From Candidatus Altimarinota bacterium (GTDB lineage: Bacteria > Cyanobacteriota > Cyanobacteriia > Cyanobacteriales > Microcystaceae): a DNA stretch of 37,659 bases. Position numbers and translations under genes: made by a program. Each line of letters opens with the position of its first letter. The stretch's first letter is position 1. Positions 1 through 7,869 of the stretch are shown piece after piece. The stretch lies in NCBI GenBank assembly GCA_012031035.1, contig JAAUUT010000046.1, forward strand, positions 1-37,659, in the 5' to 3' direction. The notes under the pieces were generated by a model. It was not told the DNA's origin. It did not search any database and saw only the letters and a program-made list of their open reading frames with translations.

Positions 1-69
1 CGCACAGTGGACGTTTATTTTCTTGTGTAGTATAAATGTAATATATTACTACCTAGATCGACCTCATCA

Positions 70-990
70 ATGAATCCTAATTTAATCTTGCCAGTGGGAA
101 CGCAAGTAGTTAGCCGTATCGAAGTCAAAAACTCAACTGAAAAATTGTTATGCGTCAGGGGAGCAGTTGGAGTCATCGTTAAATCGCCTGACGATAATTC
201 TCATGCGTATCGAGTTCGTTTGCCCGATAATGTTGAAGTAACCTTATATCGCCATCAATTAAGTATTCGCAAACACTTTCAAAAAGAAGGAATAGACGAA
301 GTAAGAGCATTACTCGAAGAGTTAAATTTATACGATTGCGTAATTTATCGTTGCATAGTTGGTTCGAGAGCATTTGGACTCGACGATGACAACTCGGATA
401 TCGATCGCAGAGGCATTTATTTACCGCCTGCACGTTTACAATGGTCGTTATTTGGCGTTCCAGAACAGTTAGAAAACGATCGCACCCAAGAATGTTATTG
501 GGAACTCCAGAAGTTTATAATTTTGGCTTTAAAAGCGAATCCAAATGTTTTGGAATGTCTTTATACACAATTAATAGAAGTGAGTACGCCTATTGCTGAA
601 CAATTGCTTGTTATCAAAGAAATTTTTCTTTCCCAATTGGTTTACCAAACTTATAACGGGTATGTGATGTCTCAGTTCAAAAAAATGGAACAAGATTATC
701 GCAGCATTGGCAAAGTTAGATTAAAACACGCCATGCACTTAATTCGTCTATTACTATCGGGAATTACGGTGCTAAAAGAAGGGTTTGTTCCCGTCAAGGT
801 TGAAAAGTATCGACAAGAACTACTAGCGATTAAATATGGAGAAATGCCCTGGAATGAGGTCGCTCGTTGGAGGCTAGAATTGCATAAAGAGTTTGATGCT
901 GCTTTGTCTAATACTGTATTACCCGAACGTCCAAATTACGAAAAGGCGAATGCTTTTTTGATTCAAGCACGTAAAAGCATAGTAGATTAA
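70..990 (+). CDS. Nucleotidyltransferase of the DNA polymerase beta superfamily (RlaP/YcgL-like)
   Basis: The 306-residue protein has two parts. Residues 1-70 form a small beta-rich region of unknown role. From about residue 88 a nucleotidyltransferase domain carries the motif GSRAFGLDDDNSDIDRRG (G98-S99, then D110 and D112), the metal-binding pattern of this superfamily. The rest (YWELQKFIILALKANPN and onward) resembles the RlaP/YcgL-type family, which is associated with RNA repair or nucleic-acid end modification in some bacteria. The substrate cannot be told from sequence. It stands alone, with no clear Shine-Dalgarno before the ATG. Family membership is fairly certain and function is not. 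Confidence 0.8.
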   Translation: MNPNLILPVGTQVVSRIEVKNSTEKLLCVRGAVGVIVKSPDDNSHAYRVRLPDNVEVTLYRHQLSIRKHFQKEGIDEVRALLEELNLYDCVIYRCIVGSRAFGLDDDNSDIDRRGIYLPPARLQWSLFGVPEQLENDRTQECYWELQKFIILALKANPNVLECLYTQLIEVSTPIAEQLLVIKEIFLSQLVYQTYNGYVMSQFKKMEQDYRSIGKVRLKHAMHLIRLLLSGITVLKEGFVPVKVEKYRQELLAIKYGEMPWNEVARWRLELHKEFDAALSNTVLPERPNYEKANAFLIQARKSIVD

Positions 991-1090
991 ATCCACCTTT
1001 TGTAGGGTGGGTTAGGTGGAGACAACATTAAAATTTTTGTTACAAACTTAGATACAGTGGTACATTAAAGTAGCAAAAAAAATAGATTTC

Positions 1091-2167
1091 ATGTCTTTAC
1101 CCATCAATCTTTTTGAATATGAATCTCTCGCCAAAAAACATCTCTCTCAAATGGCGTTAGATTACTATAACAGTGGCGCAGGCGACGAACTAACGCTACA
1201 AGATAATCGCGCTGCATTCGATCGCTATCGCCTTCGTCCTCGCATGTTAATCGATGTCAGTCAGCGAGATTTAACTACAACTATTTTAGGACAATCTTTA
1301 TCGATGCCAATCTTAATCGCACCGATGGCATTTCAGTGTTTGGCGCATCGGGAGGGGGAAGTGGCAACTGCGAAAGCGGCGCAGGAGATAGGCGCGGCGA
1401 TGGTTTTGAGTACGCTATCGACAAAAAGTATAGAAGAGGTGGCGAATGAGAGAAAGAATATTCCTCAATGGTTTCAGTTATATATTCACAAAGATCGCTC
1501 GTTAACTCGCAATCTGGTAGAAAGAGCCGAAAAATCGGGTTTTAGTGCTTTGTGCTTAACAGTGGACGCGCCTTTATTGGGACGCAGAGAACGCGATCGC
1601 CACAATCAGTTTACCTTACCATCGGGAATGGAATTAGCAAATTTAACTGCTATCAAAGATTTAGCCATTCCCGAAACCGTTGGCGAGTCGGGATTATTTA
1701 CCTACTTTGCCCAACAAATCGATCCCAGTATTACTTGGGGCGATTTAGAATGGTTGCGATCGCAAACTCAATTACCCATCCTACTCAAAGGCATTTTACG
1801 GGGAGACAATGCCAAAAAAGCCGTAGAATATGGAGTACAAGGGATTATTGTGTCCAACCACGGCGGAAGACAATTAGACGGCGCGATCGCATCCTTAGAT
1901 GCTTTACCAGAAATTGTCAAAACAGTAGGCGATCGTATAGAAATTTTAATCGATGGTGGCATTCGGCGAGGAACTGATGTATTAAAAGCCTTAGCATTAG
2001 GCGCAAAAGCAGTTTTAGTCGGTCGTCCGATTTTGTGGGGATTAGCTGTTAGCGGAGAAGCGGGAGTTCGTCACGTTTTAGAATTGTTGCGCGATGAATT
2101 AGATTTAGCAATGGCATTGAGTGGATGTCCGTCCCTTCGAGATATTGATGCTCGTTTAATTACTTGA
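1091..2167 (+). CDS. FMN-dependent alpha-hydroxy-acid oxidase (L-lactate/glycolate oxidase type)
   Basis: This 358-residue TIM-barrel flavoenzyme oxidises a 2-hydroxy acid to the 2-oxo acid. The family signature SNHGGRQLD lies at residues 255-263, with catalytic His257 followed by the substrate-binding Arg260. The FMN-phosphate region (DGGIRRGTDVLKA) and a lysine in PILLKGIL are also present. Length is normal. Plant glycolate oxidases have Trp in the STW motif; here it is STL (Leu109). A Leu there is described for the lactate-oxidising enzymes of nitrogen-fixing cyanobacteria, so I favour L-lactate oxidase over photorespiratory glycolate oxidase. That preference is inference. The gene appears monocistronic. 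Confidence 0.9.
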   Translation: MSLPINLFEYESLAKKHLSQMALDYYNSGAGDELTLQDNRAAFDRYRLRPRMLIDVSQRDLTTTILGQSLSMPILIAPMAFQCLAHREGEVATAKAAQEIGAAMVLSTLSTKSIEEVANERKNIPQWFQLYIHKDRSLTRNLVERAEKSGFSALCLTVDAPLLGRRERDRHNQFTLPSGMELANLTAIKDLAIPETVGESGLFTYFAQQIDPSITWGDLEWLRSQTQLPILLKGILRGDNAKKAVEYGVQGIIVSNHGGRQLDGAIASLDALPEIVKTVGDRIEILIDGGIRRGTDVLKALALGAKAVLVGRPILWGLAVSGEAGVRHVLELLRDELDLAMALSGCPSLRDIDARLIT

Positions 2168-2239
2168 ATTTAGGCAACAGATATCGTTTATGAATTTTAG
2201 AATAATTTTAGTTAATAAGAAGTTTAAATGTACGAAAGT

Positions 2240-2542
2240 TTAACTTGCTTGTTTATTCACTGAGAAGCGATCGCGATCGACTCCATGATATTCTAATACA
2301 ACTTGTTCTACTAATTGAGTAACGATCGCGTAAAGATCCGATGGTTTGGTCGTATTAGTAATATTCGCGATCGCAACGTAACCATCAAAAGACATAGGGA
2401 TTGTATCTGTAATGGTAAAGCTTTCACCACCATAGTATTGCAAACAAACTGCCGAAGAAAAGTTTTTGAGTCTTTTTTGAATCTTAGATAATGTAATAAA
2501 TACTTTAATTTTTAAGTTGAGCATTTCAATAGGTTTTCTCAT
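2240..2542 (-). CDS. Small hypothetical protein
   Basis: I do not recognise this 100-residue protein. The ATG is preceded by AAAGGAAA at a suitable distance, which supports translation. The N-terminal third is basic (many Lys), the middle reads as alternating beta strands (YYGGESFTITDTIPMSFDGYVAIANI), and the C-terminus is helical and charged. No signal peptide or membrane segment is visible. A second ATG seven codons in (MLNLKIK) is a possible alternative start. It lies convergent to the upstream oxidase gene and divergent from pyrF, so it has no operon partner. Confidence 0.55.
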   Translation of the reverse strand: MRKPIEMLNLKIKVFITLSKIQKRLKNFSSAVCLQYYGGESFTITDTIPMSFDGYVAIANITNTTKPSDLYAIVTQLVEQVVLEYHGVDRDRFSVNKQAS

Positions 2543-2720
2543 TTAACCAATTTCCTTTAATTCCTATAATTATCTTATTTTTTTACTGCTAAAAATTCAT
2601 GAGGATTTATACTGAACTTGCGATCGCACAGTTGAAATCGTTTCCGTGTATCTACTGCTTCTGTGTTTCAAATTCCGCAAAGAACGCGATAATATTATCT
2701 GCACTGCGACACCGAGGCAT

Positions 2721-3422
2721 ATGGTATCAGACCGAATTATCGTTCCCCTAGACGTACCGACTCTAGAAGATGCGATCGCACTTTTAGATAAACTCCCACA
2801 AGTTAGCTTTTGGAAAGTAGGATTAGAACTCTTTGTCGGTGCAGGCCCAGAAATTCTTAAAATTCTCAATGAACGACAAAAAAGAATCTTCCTCGACTTA
2901 AAATTTCACGATATTCCCAACACCGTCGCGGGGGCTTGTCGTTCGGCGACAGCTTATAATGTAGACTTACTCACCCTTCACGCTACAGCAGGACGCGCGG
3001 CGCTGCAAGCCGCCGCAGAAGCAATTGCCCAAGAAGGTTCGCGACCCAAACTACTTGCCATTACCCTGCTCACCAGTTTAAACTCACGAGAGTTAGCGTT
3101 TGACCTCAAGATTCCCCTAGAATTACCAGAATACGCATTACAGATGGCAATATTAGCCAAAGAGTCAGGAATCGATGGGGCAGTTTGTTCCCCTCATGAA
3201 GTCGCCCAACTGCGACAAGTTTGTTCGGACAATTTTTTGCTGGTTTGTCCTGGAGTACGACCGAGTTGGTCGGATGCAGGCGACCAACGGCGGGTGATGA
3301 CTCCTCAAGCTGCCATTAAAGCAGGTGCTAACTATTTAGTCATCGGTCGTCCGATTACGGCAGCGGCTAATCCAGTAGAAGCATGGGAAAGAATTTGCGA
3401 AGAATTAGCTACAGTTGGTTAA
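2721..3422 (+). CDS. pyrF: Orotidine 5'-phosphate decarboxylase
   Basis: This enzyme carries out the last step of UMP synthesis, converting OMP to UMP and CO2 in the cytoplasm. It is a 233-residue TIM barrel with the conserved N-terminus DRIIVPLDV and the catalytic motif [12 protein letters not shown], where the D-x-K-x-x-D triad is visible. The phosphate loop [12 protein letters not shown] is near the C-terminus. The reading frame stays open upstream to 2646, but the homologous region begins at MVSDRI with GAGG just before the ATG, so I place the start at 2721. The 3' end overlaps the next gene by 40 nt. Confidence 0.95.
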   Translation: MVSDRIIVPLDVPTLEDAIALLDKLPQVSFWKVGLELFVGAGPEILKILNERQKRIFLDLKFHDIPNTVAGACRSATAYNVDLLTLHATAGRAALQAAAEAIAQEGSRPKLLAITLLTSLNSRELAFDLKIPLELPEYALQMAILAKESGIDGAVCSPHEVAQLRQVCSDNFLLVCPGVRPSWSDAGDQRRVMTPQAAIKAGANYLVIGRPITAAANPVEAWERICEELATVG

Positions 3423-3949
3423 AATTGCTGCTTCTGGGACTTTTAACTGTCGCCAGTTGGCAAGGTGTTCTGTCTTATGCAGTCAGTCTTCCATCTTCTT
3501 CTTGTCCCGCCGATTTAGAAACCCTCACCAATCTCCTCATCCAAGACATTCCTGGTTATGCCAATCGGGTTATTCAAAGAGTCAGAAAACTCGATCGCCC
3601 GGTTTATCTTTCTACTTATGTCATCGTAGCAGGAAGACCCGAATTCAAACCGCTTCCTCTGGTCAATCGTCAATACAATCCCATTCTTCCCAACACATCC
3701 CAACAGGTATTTTTTACCACCCTAGAACGGCGTTACAGCCAAAATAAAGTCATTGAAGCCCAAAATTATCATTGGTTATTTCTGACGCGATCGCAAGATG
3801 GATGGCGATTGGCATTAATTTATACGCAATTTGGTTCTCCTTCCGGCGACGAACCGCCTACCCCTCCCCAAGAAACCAGCGATGGCATAATCGGTCAAGC
3901 TGTTCGCTTATGGCTAAGGGATTGTCGTGCAGGCGCGATTAAACAGTGA
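3383..3949 (+). CDS. Exported conserved hypothetical protein overlapping pyrF
   Basis: This 188-residue protein has a basic N-terminus, a hydrophobic core ([15 protein letters not shown]) and a likely signal peptidase site around residues 31-36, so it is probably secreted to the periplasm or lumen. The mature part contains [28 protein letters not shown] and a [11 protein letters not shown] region near the end. I know no function for it. Its first 40 nt lie inside pyrF in another frame, which suggests translational coupling. The signal peptide is encoded partly by the overlap, so the start is credible. Confidence 0.7.
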   Translation: MGKNLRRISYSWLKLLLLGLLTVASWQGVLSYAVSLPSSSCPADLETLTNLLIQDIPGYANRVIQRVRKLDRPVYLSTYVIVAGRPEFKPLPLVNRQYNPILPNTSQQVFFTTLERRYSQNKVIEAQNYHWLFLTRSQDGWRLALIYTQFGSPSGDEPPTPPQETSDGIIGQAVRLWLRDCRAGAIKQ

Positions 3950-3962
3950 CCAGTGACCAAAG

Positions 3963-4002
3963 ACAAGGTGGACAAGGGAGACAAGGGAGACAAGGTAGAC
4001 AA
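3963..4002 (+). repeat. 9-bp tandem repeat (ACAAGGKRG)
   Basis: Four near-identical 9-mers run in tandem (ACAAGGTGG, ACAAGGGAG, ACAAGGGAG, ACAAGGTAG) followed by a partial ACAA. They lie in the spacer between the exported-protein gene and the ArsR operon. No function is evident. Confidence 0.8.
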
Positions 4003-4049
4003 TAGATAAAAGCTATCTCTTTCCCCTTTCACCATTCACCAATCCCATA

Positions 4050-4079
4050 TTGACATTTAAGTGAATGCTTAAGTAAAAT
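4050..4079 (+). promoter_or_regulatory. Promoter of the ArsR-SRPBCC operon
   Basis: A perfect TTGACA (4050-4055) is followed after 18 nt by TAAAAT (4074-4079), a good sigma-70-type promoter. It lies about 36 nt upstream of the regulator's ATG. The first 16-bp palindrome fills the spacer between -35 and -10. Confidence 0.75.
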
Positions 4080-4098
4080 AAATTAAGCATTTGCTTAA
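4057..4098 (+). promoter_or_regulatory. Two tandem 16-bp palindromic operators, likely ArsR-family autoregulation
   Basis: Site 1 is TTAAGTGAATGCTTAA (4057-4072). Site 2 is TTAAGCATTTGCTTAA (4083-4098), which is a perfect 7-bp inverted repeat with a 2-bp centre. They share the frame TTAAG-N6-CTTAA and are 26 bp apart centre to centre. Site 1 sits between -35 and -10 and site 2 just past the expected start of transcription, the arrangement expected for repression by the ArsR-type protein encoded next. Confidence 0.75.
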
Positions 4099-4114
4099 AT
4101 ATTAATTGGAGAGG

Positions 4115-4435
4115 ATGAGCCGACAAAATGCGAGTGCAGATCCTTATTATGCGATCGCCGATCCAACCCGACGAGCCATTTTAGATCGATTGCGAACGGG
4201 CGAACAATCGGTCACAAATTTAGCCCAACCATTTTCAATGTCCTTACCAGCCATTTCCCAGCATTTACAAATACTTGCAGAAGCAGGTTTAGTAAAGCAG
4301 CGACGGGTGGGACGACAGCGCCTTTATCGTCTAAATCCCGAACCGTTAAAGCAAATTTCTAGCTGGGTTGCTTGTTACGAACAATTTTGGGAAGAAAAAC
4401 TCGATGCCTTGGGTCGCTATTTGGAGGAATCATGA
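4115..4435 (+). CDS. ArsR/SmtB-family winged-helix transcriptional regulator
   Basis: This 106-residue repressor-type protein has the typical opening DPTRRAILDRLRTGEQSVTNLA, a recognition helix SLPAISQHLQILAEAGLV and the beta-wing RRVGRQRLYRLNPEPL. The Cys-rich metal site of true ArsR/SmtB sensors (ELCVCDL-type) is absent, so it is unlikely to sense metals by that route. Regulators of this subgroup are often paired with SRPBCC proteins, as here. I chose ATG 4115, with GGAG three bases before its last spacer; a TTG at 4106 is less likely. Two palindromes in its own promoter suggest autorepression. Its stop codon overlaps the next start (ATGA). Confidence 0.9.
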   Translation: MSRQNASADPYYAIADPTRRAILDRLRTGEQSVTNLAQPFSMSLPAISQHLQILAEAGLVKQRRVGRQRLYRLNPEPLKQISSWVACYEQFWEEKLDALGRYLEES

Positions 4436-4980
4436 ATCAAACCGTGAAAATAGATGTTTTCTATCCCCATCCACCCGAAAAAGTCTGGAAAGCCTTAACC
4501 AATAGCCGTGCCTTGGCAGCTTGGCTGATGAACAATAACTTTGAACCCCGCATCGGGCATCGATTTCAGTTTTACGGCGATTCGTTACCTGGGTTGAAAA
4601 TGACGATTCAGTGCGAAATTATTGAATTGGACGAACCCAATCGCCTCGTTTATACTTGGCACGATGGTCTTACGGCTGAGTCTTCTTTAGCAATCTGGAC
4701 GCTGACGAAGCGAGAAGAAGGAACGCAACTACAACTAAGACATTTAGAAACTTCCGTTACGACTCCTTCTAGGACACCAACGATGGTTCCCCGTCGAGCC
4801 TCAGAAAAAAGTAACATTACAACATCGGGACTGTTTCTCTTTGAAATGGAGTCGGATTCTTACCGCACTCAAACGTCAGGATTTTCAGCAGTTGCATCTT
4901 TGCCTCGATTCTTTGAGTGGGATTATTACCTCAAGCAAAGACTACTTGATTGGTTGCAGCAGGAGAATTGCGAACGATGA
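4432..4980 (+). CDS. SRPBCC-domain protein (AHSA1-like)
   Basis: This 182-residue protein has a START/Bet v1-like fold. It opens VKIDVFYPHPPEKVWKALTNSRALAAWLM and continues with FRVG-like and LVYTWHDG segments, as in the AHSA1 (activator of Hsp90 ATPase homologue) family. Members bind hydrophobic ligands or act as accessory factors; the ligand here is unknown. The stretch around residues 105-140 (PSRTPTMVPRRASEKSN) looks like an insertion compared with short family members. Start and stop overlap the neighbours by 4 nt each (ATGA), so it is the middle gene of a tightly coupled three-gene operon. Confidence 0.85.
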   Translation: MNQTVKIDVFYPHPPEKVWKALTNSRALAAWLMNNNFEPRIGHRFQFYGDSLPGLKMTIQCEIIELDEPNRLVYTWHDGLTAESSLAIWTLTKREEGTQLQLRHLETSVTTPSRTPTMVPRRASEKSNITTSGLFLFEMESDSYRTQTSGFSAVASLPRFFEWDYYLKQRLLDWLQQENCER

Positions 4981-5834
4981 ACGAAGAAAGCCAATACTTG
5001 CTGAAAATTGCCAAACAAGTTATTAAAACCTACACGGCACATCCCCAAGCAAAAGCAGCAATGGTAACGGGTTCTGTTGCTGAGGGAATATGCGATCGCT
5101 ATTCTGACATCGATATGAGTGTTTATTATGAAAAATTGCCTTCTTTAGAGGAATTAGAAATAGCACGACTGCAAAATCAAGGTTCGGAACGCATTTGGAC
5201 GTTAGGCGACACGACTGAAGAAGCGTATGGAGAAGCGTATTATGTTAACGGTGTTGAATGCCAAATCGGTCATACAACCATTGCTCTCTGGGAAAAAGAT
5301 ATGGCAGTGGTGCTAGAACAGCATGATGTCACTTCTTGGGTGCAGAAAGCTTTAACTGGAATTTTAATCTGCATTCCCTTATATGGTGAGGAACTAATTC
5401 AAAAATGGAAGACAGACATTGCAAGTTACCCCGATGCGCTTGCACGAGCAATGGTTGAAAAGTATCTACAGTTTTTTGCAATTTTGGGTTTACCAGAAGA
5501 TTATTTCATCACAAGAGATGCAACGCTTTTTAAATATCAAATGATGGTCGATATAGTGCAGAATATCTTGGGAGTGTTAGCCGGACTAAATCGTTTGTAT
5601 TACTCAACCATTCAGTTTAAGCGAATGAGTAAATATATCGAACAAATGAAAATTGCTCCTAAGAATTTAGCTACTCGTTTAGATAATTTGTTTCATACAG
5701 AATCGTCAACTGCTGCAACCCAACTTAAAAAACTCGTGCAAGAAGTTGTAAGTTTAGTTGAATTGCATATGCCACAAATCGATACATCGCAAGTGCGACA
5801 AAAGATCGATAGACGCAAACAAGCCTTTCAGTAA
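4977..5834 (+). CDS. Nucleotidyltransferase-domain protein (aminoglycoside-adenylyltransferase-like fold)
   Basis: This 285-residue protein carries GSVAEGICDRYSDIDMSVYY near residue 33, the GS-x9/10-D-x-D metal site of nucleotidyltransferases. The C-terminal half is helical and resembles the substrate domain of stand-alone small-molecule nucleotidyltransferases. Antibiotic modification is possible but cannot be claimed. The start is the ATG in an ATGA overlap with the SRPBCC gene. Co-regulation with an ArsR-type repressor suggests induction by a small molecule, which is inference. Confidence 0.8.
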   Translation: MNEESQYLLKIAKQVIKTYTAHPQAKAAMVTGSVAEGICDRYSDIDMSVYYEKLPSLEELEIARLQNQGSERIWTLGDTTEEAYGEAYYVNGVECQIGHTTIALWEKDMAVVLEQHDVTSWVQKALTGILICIPLYGEELIQKWKTDIASYPDALARAMVEKYLQFFAILGLPEDYFITRDATLFKYQMMVDIVQNILGVLAGLNRLYYSTIQFKRMSKYIEQMKIAPKNLATRLDNLFHTESSTAATQLKKLVQEVVSLVELHMPQIDTSQVRQKIDRRKQAFQ

Positions 5835-5856
5835 TCAGTAATCAGTCATCAGTCAT
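5829..5856 (+). repeat. Heptameric short tandem repeat (CAGTAAT/CAGTCAT)
   Basis: Four 7-mers lie in tandem (CAGTAAT twice, CAGTCAT twice). The first overlaps the end of the nucleotidyltransferase gene and supplies its stop codon. It resembles the STRR heptamers known from cyanobacterial spacers. Confidence 0.75.
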
Positions 5857-5895
5857 TTCAACTTTGGATTTTGGATTAATTTTCCCCTTCTTATT

Positions 5896-6681
5896 ATGAG
5901 TCTTTTTTGCTTAGTTCACGGTGCTTGCCAAGGCGCTTGGGTTTGGGATTTGTTAATTCCTTATCTCGAAGCGCAAGGTCATAAAACAGTAGCGATGGAT
6001 TTACCTATCGAAGATCCTGATGTCACTTTATCCGACTATGTTGATGCAGTGCTTGAGGCACTTCCAGAAACCGAGGAAGATGTCATCTTAGTAGGTCACT
6101 CAATGGCGGGTACTTTTATTTCTCTTATTGCAGCACGATATCGGGTTCGCCAGCTTGTTTTTATAGGTTCGTTAATTCCTCATCCTGGTGTCAGCTTCCT
6201 CGACCAATGTTACGACGAGATCCCTTCTAACTTTCTTGATGAAGCAGGATACAAACCCCCAGAAGCTTCTCTATTCGAGCAATTTCGCGACGAACCAAAC
6301 GTGCATATTCCAGCTTGTATCGGAAAATTTATGACACCAGACGAACAAGGCAAAGCAATCGCTATGGAGTTTTATTATTATGATTGCAAACCAGATGTTG
6401 CAAATTGGGCATTCTCTAAAACAAGATATCAGCGATCGCTAGCTTATGTTTTTGAGAAATTTCCTTATAAAGGCATACCAGATGTGAAATCTAACTATAT
6501 TGCTTGCTCTGGCGATCGCATCATCTCTCCTGCTTGGCAACGCTACGCCGCACGAAAACGATTGGGGGTTGAAGCGATAGAAATTTCTAGCGGTCACTAT
6601 CCTCATTTGTCCCATCCCATTCGTTTAGCTGAAGTGTTAAATGCGATCGCGTCCATAAACTATGAATTAGAAACAGGATAA
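5896..6681 (+). CDS. Alpha/beta hydrolase of the methylesterase / hydroxynitrile-lyase-like group
   Basis: This 261-residue cytoplasmic protein starts MSLFCLVHGACQGAW, giving the HG oxyanion motif at once, as in short plant methylesterase-like enzymes. The nucleophile elbow is GHSMAG with Ser69, and a C-terminal SSGHYPHLSHP supplies the catalytic His. It should hydrolyse an ester or similar bond; the substrate is unknown. The Tat-exported MBL-fold gene follows after 8 nt, so the two are probably co-transcribed. A degraded copy of this gene's 3' end lies just beyond that gene. Confidence 0.88.
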   Translation: MSLFCLVHGACQGAWVWDLLIPYLEAQGHKTVAMDLPIEDPDVTLSDYVDAVLEALPETEEDVILVGHSMAGTFISLIAARYRVRQLVFIGSLIPHPGVSFLDQCYDEIPSNFLDEAGYKPPEASLFEQFRDEPNVHIPACIGKFMTPDEQGKAIAMEFYYYDCKPDVANWAFSKTRYQRSLAYVFEKFPYKGIPDVKSNYIACSGDRIISPAWQRYAARKRLGVEAIEISSGHYPHLSHPIRLAEVLNAIASINYELETG

Positions 6682-6689
6682 CGAAAATC

Positions 6690-7676
6690 ATGAAAACAAA
6701 AGTTTCTCGTCGTACCTTTTTAACATCGGCAATTGGAGCCGCGATCGCTTCAACTGTCCCGCTTGCTTGGAAATCTAGTGTTGTTGCTCAACAAACTCAA
6801 TCTGCTCCATCGAGCAATGCCAAATTTTACCGATTTAAACTGGGTAATTTTCAGATGACATCGATTGAAGATGGTGTGTTTTTGAATATGCCAGCGAAAG
6901 CTTTTGCTGGTAATGCGACTCCTGCTCAACTAAATGAGGTTTTACAGCAAGGATCGCAAAGTGAAACCCTAACCCTCAACTGTAATATTTTGTTGGTTGA
7001 TACTGGCACTGAGAAAGTGTTAATCGATGCAGGAAGCGGCTTTTTGACTGAGCCGACCGCAGGCAAGCTCATTAGCAACTTGCAAACTCTCGAAATTAAG
7101 CCAACAGATATCGATGCGATTATTATTACTCACGCTCATGTCGATCATGTGGGCGGTTTACTCAATTCCACAGGAGCGCTAGCATTTCCTCAAGCTCGTT
7201 ATTTCGTCTCAAAAGCTGAATACGATTTTTGGACGAGTCCAGAAGTGAATTTACCGAATGTTCAAGTTGATGAGAAGACAAAACAGCAATTCATCAGCAT
7301 CGCTCAGAAATGTTTGGGGGCCATTCAAAATAAAGTAACGCGATTTGAGGGAGAAGGAGAAATTCTTCCTGGGTTTTACGCCATCCCCGCACCCGGTCAT
7401 ACCCCCGGACAAGTAGCCATTCGCATTGTTTCGGGCAATGAGTCTATAATCCACACGGCTGATGTCGTACATACTCACACGATTAATCTTTGGCATCCCA
7501 ATTGGCAACCCATTTTTGATGCCGATCCAGACCAGGCGGCGGCAACTCGCCAACAAATTTTGAGTGCGATCGCCGACCATCGCCAATTGATGTATGCTTA
7601 TCATTTTCCCTTTCCCGGCATTGGTTATCTTAAATCGCGAGCGGAAGAAGGTTTTGAGTGGCAACCCATCAAATGA
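6690..7676 (+). CDS. Tat-exported MBL-fold metallo-hydrolase
   Basis: This 328-residue protein opens with a twin-arginine signal (SRRTFLTSAIGAAIAS) and a probable cleavage after about residue 34, so it is likely exported folded with its metals. The metallo-beta-lactamase motif HAHVDHVGG is at residues 148-156, and later metal ligands appear in PAPGHTPGQ and HTADVVH. It resembles quorum-quenching-lactonase-like or methyl-parathion-hydrolase-like MBL proteins, but I cannot choose a substrate. It follows the alpha/beta hydrolase by 8 nt and is followed by a remnant of that hydrolase. Confidence 0.88.
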   Translation: MKTKVSRRTFLTSAIGAAIASTVPLAWKSSVVAQQTQSAPSSNAKFYRFKLGNFQMTSIEDGVFLNMPAKAFAGNATPAQLNEVLQQGSQSETLTLNCNILLVDTGTEKVLIDAGSGFLTEPTAGKLISNLQTLEIKPTDIDAIIITHAHVDHVGGLLNSTGALAFPQARYFVSKAEYDFWTSPEVNLPNVQVDEKTKQQFISIAQKCLGAIQNKVTRFEGEGEILPGFYAIPAPGHTPGQVAIRIVSGNESIIHTADVVHTHTINLWHPNWQPIFDADPDQAAATRQQILSAIADHRQLMYAYHFPFPGIGYLKSRAEEGFEWQPIK

Positions 7677-7721
7677 CAAAAATTTTGTAGCGATCGCGCG
7701 ATCTCATCATCTCATCGAAAT

Positions 7722-7844
7722 TGGCAAATCTACATTGCACGAAAACGATTGGGGATTGAAGCAATAAAAATTCCTAGCGGTCATTATCCCCATTTATCCC
7801 ATCCCATTCGTTTAGCTGAAGTATTAAATGCGATCGCTTCTTAA
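7722..7844 (+). pseudogene. Remnant of a second alpha/beta hydrolase gene (3' end only)
   Basis: Reading from 7722 gives 40 codons and a TAA that match the last part of the hydrolase at 5896-6681: WQ, ARKRLG, SGHYPHLSHPIRLAEVLNAIAS. The DNA is also closely alike (compare 6533-6656). The catalytic His region is kept, but no start or nucleophile part remains. It is a relic of a tandem duplication whose 5' part was lost; the MBL gene now sits between the copies. Confidence 0.85.
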
Positions 7845-7869
7845 ATAATATTCAGAATTAATAACCACA

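Noticed and set aside
1552-1977. A 141-codon frame within the 2-hydroxy-acid oxidase gene
   Set aside because: It lies wholly in another frame of a clearly coding gene and is Arg/Ser-rich as expected of an out-of-frame translation.
3963-4002. CRISPR array
   Set aside because: The 9-mers are directly adjacent, without spacers; all other repeats in the window are also contiguous short tandem repeats.
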